Positions 13,842-22,322 of a DNA stretch of 23,145 nt are shown here, one piece after another. The translations under genes were made by a program, and so were the position numbers. The notes beneath the pieces were generated by a model that was not told the origin of the DNA, searched no databases, and saw nothing but the letters and a program-made list of their open reading frames with translations. Within the stretch, counting starts at the first letter, position 1; each line of letters begins with the position of its first letter. The DNA is taken from contig JABDBT010000003.1 in NCBI GenBank assembly GCA_013288465.1, forward strand, positions 1-23,145. The letters are read 5' to 3'. This stretch comes from Bacteroidota bacterium. GTDB lineage: Bacteria; Bacteroidota; Bacteroidia; Sphingobacteriales; Sphingobacteriaceae.

Positions 13842-15944
13842 TTAATTAGATGCTATAATTAATGATTTGTTACGCTTTAACAATTGGTAATTGACATGCA
13901 TAGTTTGAGACTCAGTCACAAGGTTTTTAGTTAAGCGGTCAGTATTACTGCCGTCAATAATAAGTGTTTGGTAGCTATAGTTTTTGTTAATAATATCAAT
14001 AGTGGTACGCGGGTTGCCGGTAACATATACATAATCAACCTTTAATTTTTGCGGGAGTGCTTTGTTCTGTAACTGCCCGTCAAAAATCAGGAAAAGCTTA
14101 TTTTTAAATTGTACCAGGTTTGCTCTTTTAACAAAAAACAGTGTGGTAACATCGCTCTTTATGTTAACCAGTATAGCATTTGATACCTTATTACTATCGA
14201 GATACGGCTGTATGCTGTACTGGTAATTTTTATCATCAGCTTTAATATCTGATAACACAATAGCCTGGTTGCCGCTTTTAAATACCAGCCCGGTATGCTT
14301 TTTTAAATTCAGTAAGGCGATATGGTCGTTACTATATGCATTTATCCTTTTAAAACTCATGCTCATACACAATAGTACTATGGCGGCCATGCTTAATTTG
14401 AGCAGCCACTTTTTCCTGTCGGACAGAAAATAAAACAGGCAGATGATAATTACATAAGCTAATAAATACTCACCTGTGGTTAACCATATTTTACCCATGC
14501 TGGCAAAAGGTGTATGCTCAATTACGGCCAGCACCTTATTCATAAAAATGATGGATTTTTCTAAAACATAAGCCAACACTTTCGAAACTACCGGTATTTG
14601 AGGCAGCATTAGGTATAAAATACCCACGTACATAATTACCTCAACGGGTATGATAATAAACAGGTTGCTGATCAGGAAATATACCGGGAACTGGTGAAAA
14701 TAAAAAGCGCTTAATGGAAAAGTGATCACCTGGGCGGCTATAGATACTGAACATAATGCCCATAATTTATCGGCCCATTTATTTTTGAATTGAAACCATT
14801 TATAAACTATTGGCTGGAATACGATCAAACCAACAACCGCCAAATAGGAGAGCTGGAAACCTACATCAGTAATAAATAAAGGATCATAAAGCAACAGGGC
14901 GAAAGCCGATATAGCGAGGATATTTAAAGTACTAATATACCGGCTAAAGGTTTTGCCAATAATAACCATGGATATCATGACCGCGGCCCGGCAAACCGCT
15001 GGCGAGAACCCCGAGAGTAAAGAATAATACCATATCAGGGTGATGATGAGCGTAGCCTTAATAAGCCGGCCATATTTATACCGGTTTAAAAAACCTAATA
15101 AAATATTGAGCAGTATATAGATTATAGCCACATGTGCACCAGATACAGATAGCACATGAATAGTGCCCGTTTTTGAATAAGCTTGTAAAACATCATTGCT
15201 TAGGTCGGCCTTGTAGCCCAGTATTAAGGTTGATGCCACGGCAATGGCCGAAGTATCGTGCATATTGCTTTTAAGTTTTTCAACCAAACGCTGCCGTAAC
15301 CGCAGGGAATAAGCAATAATGGGATTGCCTGTATTATGGGCCAGCACCGTAAATTGTTTTGGATATAAAAAAGCCTGGTAATAAATATTTTGGTTAGCCA
15401 GGTATTTTTTATAGTTAAACTCGGCGGGGTTATAAGGTGGTTCAATAGGGTTGTAAGTGGCAGGGATAAGCAGTTCGTCGCCGTAATAGAGCGCTTTGGC
15501 CGCGCTATCTTTTATGGCGATCAACAGGGTACCGTTTACGGTAAGCTTCTGTCCTTTATTAATACCCGTCTCAACATTAGCCGTAAAACGCACCAGTCCA
15601 TTTTTTACAACAGGTTCATTGTTGATCTGCACTACAAAATATTGAGCGGGCTTTTTTGAAAAATGTTGGCTATTGTTCAGCTCATTGTAGGTTACCACAC
15701 TAACCCATCCAGCAAAAAACAGGATGAAGGTAACAAGCAGGCCGCCCGTCCACCGCCATTTATATAATTTTAACCGGGCGTACCCGATATTTAAGCCGAT
15801 AAATACGATACAAAGTAGCACAAGCGTACTTATCAAAAAAATAATATAAGCCCCCGACAGGAAATTTAACCCAACGGTTATCCCCAATAAATAAGGCAGG
15901 ATAAGGATTACAAAAGGTATTTCGCCTTTATGATTTGCTATCAT
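13842..15944 (-). CDS. ComEC/Rec2 family DNA-uptake channel protein
   Basis: A 700-residue polytopic inner-membrane protein. It has N-terminal membrane helices, then an OB-fold-like DUF4131 region (about 60-200; PAQYFVVQINNEPVVKNG, LTVNGTLLIAIKD, YGDELLIPA). The Competence domain (about 225-505) carries the hallmark HVLSVSGAHVAIIY (near 265-278) and SGFSPAVCRAAVMI. ComEC moves single-stranded DNA across the inner membrane in natural transformation. Residues about 515-700 occupy the usual metallo-beta-lactamase-like position, but no HxHxDH motif is visible, so this part is catalytically degenerate. It ends with a short hydrophilic stretch. No other competence genes are adjacent. Start at 15944. 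Confidence 0.93.
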   Translation of the reverse strand: MIANHKGEIPFVILILPYLLGITVGLNFLSGAYIIFLISTLVLLCIVFIGLNIGYARLKLYKWRWTGGLLVTFILFFAGWVSVVTYNELNNSQHFSKKPAQYFVVQINNEPVVKNGLVRFTANVETGINKGQKLTVNGTLLIAIKDSAAKALYYGDELLIPATYNPIEPPYNPAEFNYKKYLANQNIYYQAFLYPKQFTVLAHNTGNPIIAYSLRLRQRLVEKLKSNMHDTSAIAVASTLILGYKADLSNDVLQAYSKTGTIHVLSVSGAHVAIIYILLNILLGFLNRYKYGRLIKATLIITLIWYYSLLSGFSPAVCRAAVMISMVIIGKTFSRYISTLNILAISAFALLLYDPLFITDVGFQLSYLAVVGLIVFQPIVYKWFQFKNKWADKLWALCSVSIAAQVITFPLSAFYFHQFPVYFLISNLFIIIPVEVIMYVGILYLMLPQIPVVSKVLAYVLEKSIIFMNKVLAVIEHTPFASMGKIWLTTGEYLLAYVIIICLFYFLSDRKKWLLKLSMAAIVLLCMSMSFKRINAYSNDHIALLNLKKHTGLVFKSGNQAIVLSDIKADDKNYQYSIQPYLDSNKVSNAILVNIKSDVTTLFFVKRANLVQFKNKLFLIFDGQLQNKALPQKLKVDYVYVTGNPRTTIDIINKNYSYQTLIIDGSNTDRLTKNLVTESQTMHVNYQLLKRNKSLIIASN

Positions 15945-16010
15945 ATAGCGACTAAGATAGTAGTTTGATTGGAAAAAGTTGTCAGAAAAAAGCGAAGAAA
16001 GGTACGGGCT

Positions 16011-16120
16011 GTGCGGTTCCCCTCTTGAGAGGGGTGGAGGGGTGTGTTAGTGAGCAAACTGGCAAACACACCCCTGCCACTACTCCACCAAACGCGCCCC
16101 CTCTCAAGAGGGGAATTTAT
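16011..16120. repeat. 110-base hairpin repeat, copy 2
   Basis: The same length and architecture as 10331-10440: 18-base perfect inverted ends made of CCCCTCTTGAGAGGGG, an inner GGGGTGTGTT/AACACACCCC pair, and the segment CCACTACnCC before the right end. It sits upstream of ComEC and past the stop of the MerR gene, so it is read into by MerR transcripts. Confidence 0.9.
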
Positions 16121-16184
16121 AGTTCTCTTATTTTCAAATAGTTAAGTTTTTTTATTGTTAAGGTATCAATCCTGAAAATCATGT

Positions 16185-16520
16185 TTACAACTGATCCCTA
16201 ACTTCCAGCAAAAACTTTTTAAGGTTTTCTAACGAGCCGATAACGCGCTGGGTATCTTTAGTTTCGCTCATATTGCCTTTTAAATGGTCTTTGGCGCCGT
16301 TTAAGGTGTAACCCTTATCACGAATTAAGTGGAATATGATCTTCAGGTTTTCTACATCCTCGGGTGTAAAAAGCCGGTTGCCTTTTTTGTTCTTTTTGGG
16401 TTTCAGAACGTCAAACTCCTTTTCGTAAAAACGGATAAGGGAAGCATTAACATCAAACATAGTTGATACCTCACCCATGGTGTAGTACATTTTGCTGATG
16501 TCGTGTTCTTTATAAGGCAT
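16185..16520 (-). CDS. MerR-family transcriptional regulator
   Basis: A 111-residue protein starting at the ATG at 16520. The DNA-binding part (about 14-80) has the MerR helix-turn-helix YTMGEVSTMFDVNASLIRFY, followed by the wing GNRLFTPEDVENLKIIFHL. The C-terminal helix is short (about 30 residues), with no Cys pair for metal binding and no separate ligand-binding domain, so it is a minimal MerR protein, as is common in this phylum. It diverges from alaS with an inverted-arm pair between. MerR-type genes beside alaS recur in Bacteroidota from memory, but I cannot confirm that here. Target unknown. Confidence 0.88.
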   Translation of the reverse strand: MPYKEHDISKMYYTMGEVSTMFDVNASLIRFYEKEFDVLKPKKNKKGNRLFTPEDVENLKIIFHLIRDKGYTLNGAKDHLKGNMSETKDTQRVIGSLENLKKFLLEVRDQL

Positions 16521-16523
16521 ACG

Positions 16524-16531
16524 CAAATGTA
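16524..16531 (-). promoter_or_regulatory. -7 box abutting the MerR start
   Basis: The minus strand reads TACATTTG, an exact TAnnTTTG match, just three bases before the ATG at 16520. The mRNA would be leaderless or nearly so. No -33 element could be placed. Confidence 0.5.
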
Positions 16532-16543
16532 AATGATAATTTC

Positions 16544-16684
16544 GGATTTCGGATTTTCAATTTCGGATTTGGTTTAGTTATTTGAGTTATCAATTTGAAA
16601 TGTAATCAGGCTAATCCTTAAATCCTATAAATCAAGGTTCAGATAATAAAAAATCCGAAATTGAAAATTCGACATCCGAAATCC
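16544..16684. repeat. Inverted pair of ATTTCGG/ATTTTCA arms
   Basis: ATTTTCAATTTCGGATTT (16553-16570) is matched exactly in reverse at 16651-16668, with an 80-base loop. The outer word GGATTTCGG (16544-16552) has its complement at 16676-16684, and the right arm has a 7-base extra. The pair fills the space between the MerR and alaS genes. The arms are 7-mer iterations with the same design as the other pairs but of different sequence. Confidence 0.75.
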
Positions 16685-16694
16685 TTTAAAACTT

Positions 16695-16702
16695 TATCTT
16701 TG
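16695..16702 (+). promoter_or_regulatory. -7 box abutting the alaS start
   Basis: TATCTTTG fits TAnnTTTG, with five bases before the ATG at 16708. This start is well supported by the family's conserved N-terminus. It suggests a leaderless or very short-leader transcript. No -33 TTG is found. Confidence 0.55.
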
Positions 16703-16707
16703 CACTC

Positions 16708-19422
16708 ATGACCGCTAACGAAATTCGACAGGCTTTTCTTGATTTTTTTGCTTCTAAAGGGCATACCATTGTCCCTTCTGCGCCTATTGTTGTTAAAAAC
16801 GACCCTACGCTGATGTTTACCAACGCGGGGATGAACCAGTTTAAAGATATTTTTTTGGGCGAAGCGCCTGCCAAATTTAAGCGCGTGGCAGATACCCAAC
16901 GCTGCCTGCGGGTAAGTGGCAAGCATAATGACCTGGAAGAGGTAGGTATTGATACCTATCACCATACCATGTTCGAGATGCTGGGCAACTGGAGCTTTGG
17001 CGACTACTTTAAAAAGGAAGCCATTGAATGGAGCTGGGAACTGTTGACAGAAGTATATAAATTACCAAAAGACAGGCTATATGTATCTTATTTTGAAGGC
17101 GACACAAAAGATGGCCTTGAAAAAGATACCGAAACCCTTAATTTATGGAAGACTTATGTAGATGAGGGCCATATTTTACCGGGCAATAAAAAGGATAACT
17201 TTTGGGAAATGGGCGAAACCGGTCCCTGCGGACCGTGTTCGGAGATACATTATGACAGTCGCCCGGATAATGAGCGCGCATTGGTTGATGGCAAGACGTT
17301 GGTTAATGCCGACCACGACCAGGTAATTGAGATATGGAACAATGTATTTATGCAGTTTAACCGCCTTAAAGACGGTTCATTACAGCAATTGCCTGCCAAA
17401 CATGTGGACACAGGTATGGGCTTTGAGCGTTTGGTGCGGGTGCTGCAAGGCAAAACATCTAACTATGATAGTGATGTTTTTCAGCCTACTATTGAGTTTA
17501 TCGCCGCGAGATCAGGAAAGAAATATAATGCCGCTGCTAAACCGGGTGATGCTGATTGGAGCGTAGCCGTAGCCATGCGGGTATTAGCCGATCATATCCG
17601 TGCCGTAAGCTTTACCATTGCCGACGGGCAATTACCATCAAGCAATAAGGCTGGGTATGTTATACGCCGTATTTTACGCAGGGCGGTTAGGTATTCGTAT
17701 CAATATTTAGATTTTAAAGAGCCATTTTTAAACCAGTTGGTACCGCTATTGGCCGAGCAGTTTAAGGATGTGTTTAGCGAATTGTATAACCAAAAGGATT
17801 TTGTGCAGAAGGTGATTTTGGAAGAGGAAACAAGCTTTTTGAGAACGTTAGGAAATGGTATAAATAAGTTTAATGAATATGTAAAAAAGCAAAATGAAGC
17901 CTTTTCTACACCGTCATCGGAACCTCGTATCGTGATTTTTTCAGTAGGCGGTAAAAATTATGATAATCATATCTCTACATTAATTACTGGCGAGTTTGCC
18001 TTTGAATTATCCGACACAGATGGGTTTCCAATCGACCTAACAGAATTAATGGCTCGTGAAATTGGTTGGACTGTCGATCTGAAAAAATTCAACGAAGAAT
18101 TAATAAAACAAAAAGACCGTTCCCGTGCAGCTACCGCCGTTGATACCGGCGATTGGATTCAATTAAAAGACGATGATACCGTAGAATTTACCGGCTACGA
18201 TGAAACCGAAAGCATTGCCCATGTGGTTAAATACCGCAAGGTAACGGCTAAAGGCAAAGAGCAATACCAAATTGTATTGGACAAAACGCCATTCTACGCT
18301 GAAAGCGGCGGGCAGGTAGGAGATACCGGCGAACTGGTTTTCCCGGATGGTGAGGTGGTAAGGGTTACGGATACTAAAAAAGAGAACGGCCTTATTGTTC
18401 ATTATGTTGACAAACTGCCCGAAGATATTGACGATGCCCTAACCGCCATTGTTGATAAAGACCGCCGCCACAATATCATGAACAACCATAGCGCTACGCA
18501 CTTGTTGCACGCCGCTATGAAACAGGTATTGGGCGCGCATGTAAATCAAAAAGGATCGTTAGTTAACGCTGATTACCTGCGTTTTGACTTTTCGCACTTC
18601 GCCAAAGTTACCGATGAAGAACTGGAGCGCATTGAAGCTATTGTAAATGAAAAGGTGCGCGAGAATATCGCTTTAAAAGAAGAACGTAACGTGCCTTATC
18701 AAATAGCTATCAGCAGCGGTGTAACCGCCCTATTTGGCGAAAAGTACGGAGATTACGTGCGGGTGATAACCTTTGATGAAAAGTTCAGTAAAGAGCTTTG
18801 CGGCGGTACGCATATTAAGGCTACCGGGCATATTGGTTTCTTTAAAATTATAGCCGAAAGCGCTGTAGCAGCCGGTGTACGCCGTATTGAAGCTATTACG
18901 GGTATTGCAGCCGAAAACTATATTTTGGAGCAAAACAAGCTGGTAAACCATTTAAAAGAACTGCTTAAAAACCCGAAAGATATATCTAAAAGCGTAGAAA
19001 GTTTATTGGACGAAAATACACGCTTGAAAAAAGAGATAGAAAAAAGTGTCCTTGAAAAATCATCGGGCTTAAAAACAGAGTTAGCCCAAAAAGTAGAACT
19101 AATAAACGGCATTAACTTCATCGCCCAAAAAGTTGAACTGCCCAATGCCGACGCCATTAAAAACCTGGCCTACCAAATAAAAGATATTGTGCCAAACCTG
19201 TTCCTGGTTTTGGTGGCCGTGATTGATGGCAAGCCAAATATTACCGTAATGATAGCCGAAGACCTGGTTAAGGAGAAAGGTTTACACGCCGGTAATATCG
19301 TAAAAGAATTAGCCAAAGACATAAAAGGCGGTGGGGGCGGTCAGCCATTTTTTGCAACCGCAGGCGGCAGCGATGTAAGCGGGTTGGATGCAGTGCTGGT
19401 TAAGGCAAAGGGCTTGGTGTAG
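16708..19422 (+). CDS. alaS: Alanyl-tRNA synthetase
   Basis: A 904-residue class II synthetase that joins alanine to tRNA-Ala and deacylates Ser-tRNA. The N-terminal catalytic core begins TANEIRQAFLDFFASKGH and has HHTMFEMLGNWSFGDYFK from His85-His86 (motif 2 region). The editing domain has the Zn ligands H594-x3-H598 (NHSATHLLHAAM) and C698-x3-H702 (CGGTH). The C-terminal C-Ala/DHHA1 domain ends with GGGGGQPFFA near 874. It is about 25-30 residues longer than usual. The extra part is near residues 392-422, between the tRNA-recognition core and the conserved DTYGFP motif, which here reads DTDGFP (Asp438 for Tyr). The codons there look AT-richer than in the flanks. The frame is open and intact throughout. 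Confidence 0.98.
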   Translation: MTANEIRQAFLDFFASKGHTIVPSAPIVVKNDPTLMFTNAGMNQFKDIFLGEAPAKFKRVADTQRCLRVSGKHNDLEEVGIDTYHHTMFEMLGNWSFGDYFKKEAIEWSWELLTEVYKLPKDRLYVSYFEGDTKDGLEKDTETLNLWKTYVDEGHILPGNKKDNFWEMGETGPCGPCSEIHYDSRPDNERALVDGKTLVNADHDQVIEIWNNVFMQFNRLKDGSLQQLPAKHVDTGMGFERLVRVLQGKTSNYDSDVFQPTIEFIAARSGKKYNAAAKPGDADWSVAVAMRVLADHIRAVSFTIADGQLPSSNKAGYVIRRILRRAVRYSYQYLDFKEPFLNQLVPLLAEQFKDVFSELYNQKDFVQKVILEEETSFLRTLGNGINKFNEYVKKQNEAFSTPSSEPRIVIFSVGGKNYDNHISTLITGEFAFELSDTDGFPIDLTELMAREIGWTVDLKKFNEELIKQKDRSRAATAVDTGDWIQLKDDDTVEFTGYDETESIAHVVKYRKVTAKGKEQYQIVLDKTPFYAESGGQVGDTGELVFPDGEVVRVTDTKKENGLIVHYVDKLPEDIDDALTAIVDKDRRHNIMNNHSATHLLHAAMKQVLGAHVNQKGSLVNADYLRFDFSHFAKVTDEELERIEAIVNEKVRENIALKEERNVPYQIAISSGVTALFGEKYGDYVRVITFDEKFSKELCGGTHIKATGHIGFFKIIAESAVAAGVRRIEAITGIAAENYILEQNKLVNHLKELLKNPKDISKSVESLLDENTRLKKEIEKSVLEKSSGLKTELAQKVELINGINFIAQKVELPNADAIKNLAYQIKDIVPNLFLVLVAVIDGKPNITVMIAEDLVKEKGLHAGNIVKELAKDIKGGGGGQPFFATAGGSDVSGLDAVLVKAKGLV

Positions 19423-19427
19423 GCGAA

Positions 19428-19460
19428 AGATTTGACAACTTTTAAAAAGTTGTCAAATCT
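19428..19460. repeat. Near-perfect 33-base palindrome after alaS
   Basis: AGATTTGACAACTTTT (19428-19443) is followed, after a single central A, by its exact reverse complement (19445-19460). It starts six bases past the alaS stop. No T-tract follows, so it is not a standard terminator, although it would form a strong RNA hairpin. It looks like a dispersed palindromic repeat, which I think is common in this group. Confidence 0.8.
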
Positions 19461-19534
19461 GATTAGCTAACCCGACGAGCATCTATGGAGAGAAGATTTA
19501 AATGTGCGCTTTCGTCAACCAATATTATTAATTC

Positions 19535-19542
19535 TATATTTG
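19535..19542 (+). promoter_or_regulatory. Possible -7 box of gatB
   Basis: TATATTTG, an exact TAnnTTTG match, lies 40 bases before the ATG at 19583. It gives a leader of about 36 bases. The -33 element is poor. Confidence 0.45.
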
Positions 19543-19582
19543 ACTTTTAATTAAAGGCTAAATAATAGCCGATTTTAAGTTT

Positions 19583-21052
19583 ATGACATTGCTTCCGTCT
19601 GCAATAGGTGAAAAATACGAATTGGTTGTAGGATTAGAGGTCCACGCGCAATTATCTACTTTAAGTAAGTCTTTCTCGTCAGATTCGGCTGCCTTTGGGG
19701 CCGAGCCTAATCACCATATCAGCCCTGTATCATTAGGTCACCCCGGCACCTTACCGCGGATGAACAAAAAGATGGTTGAATATGCCATTAAGATGGGGCT
19801 GGCCTGTAATTGTACCATCAACCTGCAAAACTCATTTGCCCGTAAAAACTATTTTTATGCTGATCTGCCAAAAGGGTATCAAATAACTCAAGACCAGGCG
19901 CCTATATGTTTGGGTGGATTTGTACCCGTGAGGTTAACCGGTGGCATTTCGAAAAATATTGCTATACACCATATCCACATGGAGGAAGATGCAGGCAAAA
20001 GCATGCATGACAACCACCATGAAGATTCATTAATAGACCTGAACAGGGCAGGGGTGCCGCTTATTGAAATTGTATCGGAACCTGATATGCGGAGCGCCGA
20101 AGAGGCAGGGCAGTTTTTAACAGAAATACGCAAACTGTTACGTTACCTGGATATTTGCGATGGCAATATGGAAGAAGGCAGTATGCGTTGCGATGCCAAT
20201 ATCTCGGTAAGGTTAAAAGGCGCGACAGCTTATGGCAACCGTTGCGAGGTGAAAAACCTGAACTCGATACGCAATGTACAACGGGCTATTGAGCATGAGT
20301 TTGTACGACAGGTGGAGTTAATTGAAAAAGGCGAACATATTGACCAGAACACGTTGAACTTTAACGCTGATACCGGCGAAACCTCGGTTTTACGTTCGAA
20401 AGAAATGGCCAATGATTACCGCTATTTCCCTGAGCCCGACCTGATGCCTTTGGTACTTGATGCGGCTTATGTAGAAAGCATTAAACTGCAATTGCCTGCA
20501 TTACCCAATCAGCTTTATAAAAAATACACCGAACAATTACACCTTTCTGATTATGATGCCGGGGTAATTACAGCTGATAAAGACGTGGCGCTATACTTTG
20601 AACAACTGATAAAACATACCGCCAATCATAAAGCCGCTGTGCATATATTGATGGGGCCTGTTAAATCCCACTTAAATGAAACGGGCGCGGCTATAAGCAC
20701 CTTAGGTATTAAGCCCGAAAACTTAGCCGGGCTGATAAAACTGGTTGATGATGGTTTAGTTAATAATTCGGTAGCTTCACATAAATTATTTCATGCCTTA
20801 TTAAGAGAGCCCAATAAAAACGCCGAACAAATAGCGCAGGAACAAAACCTTTTAATAACTGCGGGTAATGACGATGTTGATCAGTATATAAAAGCGGCTA
20901 TAGCTAAATTCCCGGATAAGGTTGTTGAATACCGAAAAGGCAAAAAAGGCGTTTTAGGGTTGTTTATGGGCGAGATCATGAAAAGCTCGAAAGGTAAAAT
21001 TGATCCGCAAAAAACAAACCAGTTATTAATAAAGGAGTTAGAATCCAAATAA
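19583..21052 (+). CDS. gatB: Aspartyl/glutamyl-tRNA amidotransferase subunit B
   Basis: A 489-residue protein of normal GatB length. It has YELVVGLEVHAQLSTLSKSF (near 11-30), RKNYFYADLPKGYQITQ, MEEDAGKSMHD, NRAGVPLIEIVSEPD and the SMRCDANISVR segment. A C-terminal YqeY-like tRNA-binding region ends FMGEIMKSSKGKIDPQKTNQ. GatB is the kinase/transamidase subunit of GatCAB, which converts Glu-tRNA-Gln or Asp-tRNA-Asn. GatA and GatC are not adjacent, as is usual in Bacteroidota. It follows alaS in the same orientation but has its own likely promoter. Confidence 0.98.
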   Translation: MTLLPSAIGEKYELVVGLEVHAQLSTLSKSFSSDSAAFGAEPNHHISPVSLGHPGTLPRMNKKMVEYAIKMGLACNCTINLQNSFARKNYFYADLPKGYQITQDQAPICLGGFVPVRLTGGISKNIAIHHIHMEEDAGKSMHDNHHEDSLIDLNRAGVPLIEIVSEPDMRSAEEAGQFLTEIRKLLRYLDICDGNMEEGSMRCDANISVRLKGATAYGNRCEVKNLNSIRNVQRAIEHEFVRQVELIEKGEHIDQNTLNFNADTGETSVLRSKEMANDYRYFPEPDLMPLVLDAAYVESIKLQLPALPNQLYKKYTEQLHLSDYDAGVITADKDVALYFEQLIKHTANHKAAVHILMGPVKSHLNETGAAISTLGIKPENLAGLIKLVDDGLVNNSVASHKLFHALLREPNKNAEQIAQEQNLLITAGNDDVDQYIKAAIAKFPDKVVEYRKGKKGVLGLFMGEIMKSSKGKIDPQKTNQLLIKELESK

Positions 21053-21102
21053 AGTATTACTACAACTCATAAATCATAATATCTTTACAAACAATTAGAT
21101 AA

Positions 21103-22227
21103 ATGAAAAACCGTTTAAGTATCTGTTCAATTATAGCCTTAGCTTTCCTGGTAGCTTCATGCAAGGATAAGTCGGCATTTACCCTATCCGGGACGATAAA
21201 AAATCAGTCCAGCTTAAAAATGATCTACCTGCTGGAAGCTGATAGTTCGCAAGTTAGCGTGATCGATTCTACAACTTTAAGTGATGGCGGTAAATTTCAA
21301 TTTAAACATTCCGCACCCTATGCCAACCTGTATAAACTTCGTGTGGGCAGTACCATATTCGATCTGATAGCAAAAAATGGTGACGCTATTGATTTTACTA
21401 CAGATTTGAACGACAATGGGCATACTTATGAAATAACAGGCTCTGAAGATTCTGAAAAAATACAGGAGTTTAACAAAATAAGTAATTTTTACGGCGATAA
21501 AAACAGCAAAGTCGTACAGGAATACCAGGCAAAATCACAGGCATTAGGTAAAGAGTCTGATTCGTTGATGAAAGCGTATATGCCGATGTTTGAAAAGAAC
21601 CTGGCTGATTACGCGCAAGCCGTTTTAAAGTTTGTTAATGATAATAAAACCTCATTGGCCGCATTTTACGCCATGACCTCGTTAGACGAGCTTAAATACG
21701 AACAGCAATTGGTTACCTATGCCGATAGCATTAAAGATAATTTTAAAGATAACCCGGGTGTACAGCATTTTATTCATCAAATGATGGCTGCAAAACCAAT
21801 ATCTGTTGGGCATAAAGCGCCCGAGTTTACTGTTGAAGGTATTGATGGTAAACCCATTAACCTTGCCGATTATAAGGGCAAATATGTTATGCTTGATTTT
21901 TGGGCATCATGGTGCGGGCCGTGCAGGCAGGAAAATCCCAATGTTGTTAAACAATACAATGCCTTTAAAGCTAAAGGGTTTAATATCTTAGGTATATCGC
22001 TTGATGTGGAAAAAAATGCCTGGCAGCAGGCTATCACGGCGGATAAGTTAACATGGGCGCATGGATCAGACCTAAAACGATTTGACGGGCCTACCGAAAG
22101 GTTATATCATATAGAAGCTATACCGTCAAATTTTATAATTGATCCACAGGGAGTTATCGTCGCCAAAAACATTACAGGCGCCGCACTTGAAGATTTTTTA
22201 AACAAAACGTTTAATAAGCCTCAATAA
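21103..22227 (+). CDS. TlpA-like thioredoxin-fold lipoprotein with DUF4369 N-terminal domain
   Basis: A 374-residue lipoprotein. The signal peptide ends in the lipobox LVASC, with lipidated Cys20, so it is anchored in an envelope membrane. A DUF4369-type beta domain runs from about 25 to 130 (FTLSGTIKNQSSLKMIYLLE). A helical linker reaches about 230, and a TlpA/AhpC-type thioredoxin domain follows from about 235 (VGHKAPEFTVEGIDGKPINLADYKGKY). The redox pair is Cys271 and Cys274 in WASWCGPCR, and the cis-Pro segment is EAIPSNFII. By family it reduces or isomerises periplasmic thiols. The substrate is unknown. It follows gatB by 50 bases, with only a weak promoter-like TATCTTTA near 21080, so it may be co-transcribed with gatB. 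Confidence 0.93.
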   Translation: MKNRLSICSIIALAFLVASCKDKSAFTLSGTIKNQSSLKMIYLLEADSSQVSVIDSTTLSDGGKFQFKHSAPYANLYKLRVGSTIFDLIAKNGDAIDFTTDLNDNGHTYEITGSEDSEKIQEFNKISNFYGDKNSKVVQEYQAKSQALGKESDSLMKAYMPMFEKNLADYAQAVLKFVNDNKTSLAAFYAMTSLDELKYEQQLVTYADSIKDNFKDNPGVQHFIHQMMAAKPISVGHKAPEFTVEGIDGKPINLADYKGKYVMLDFWASWCGPCRQENPNVVKQYNAFKAKGFNILGISLDVEKNAWQQAITADKLTWAHGSDLKRFDGPTERLYHIEAIPSNFIIDPQGVIVAKNITGAALEDFLNKTFNKPQ

Positions 22228-22256
22228 GAAGTTAAAATAAAGTAACACTTAACAAT

Positions 22257-22286
22257 TTGTTAATATTAAATTAACCATTATCTTTT
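22257..22286 (+). promoter_or_regulatory. Promoter of the response-regulator gene
   Basis: TTG (22257-22259), a 19-base spacer and TATCTTTT (22279-22286) fit the phylum's housekeeping promoter with one -7 mismatch. The predicted leader is about 32 bases. Confidence 0.55.
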
Positions 22287-22322
22287 TTTAAGCTTATACT
22301 TTTATACAAAATTAAATCAGTA

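Noticed and set aside
15224..15445. Short open frame inside comEC
   Set aside because: It is a shifted-frame shadow of a long conserved gene.
2192..16120. CRISPR array made of the hairpin repeats
   Set aside because: Copies are kilobases apart, palindromic and unequal, with no regular spacers and no cas genes.
19428..19460. Standard rho-independent terminator of alaS
   Set aside because: No T-tract follows the stem; listed as a palindromic repeat instead.
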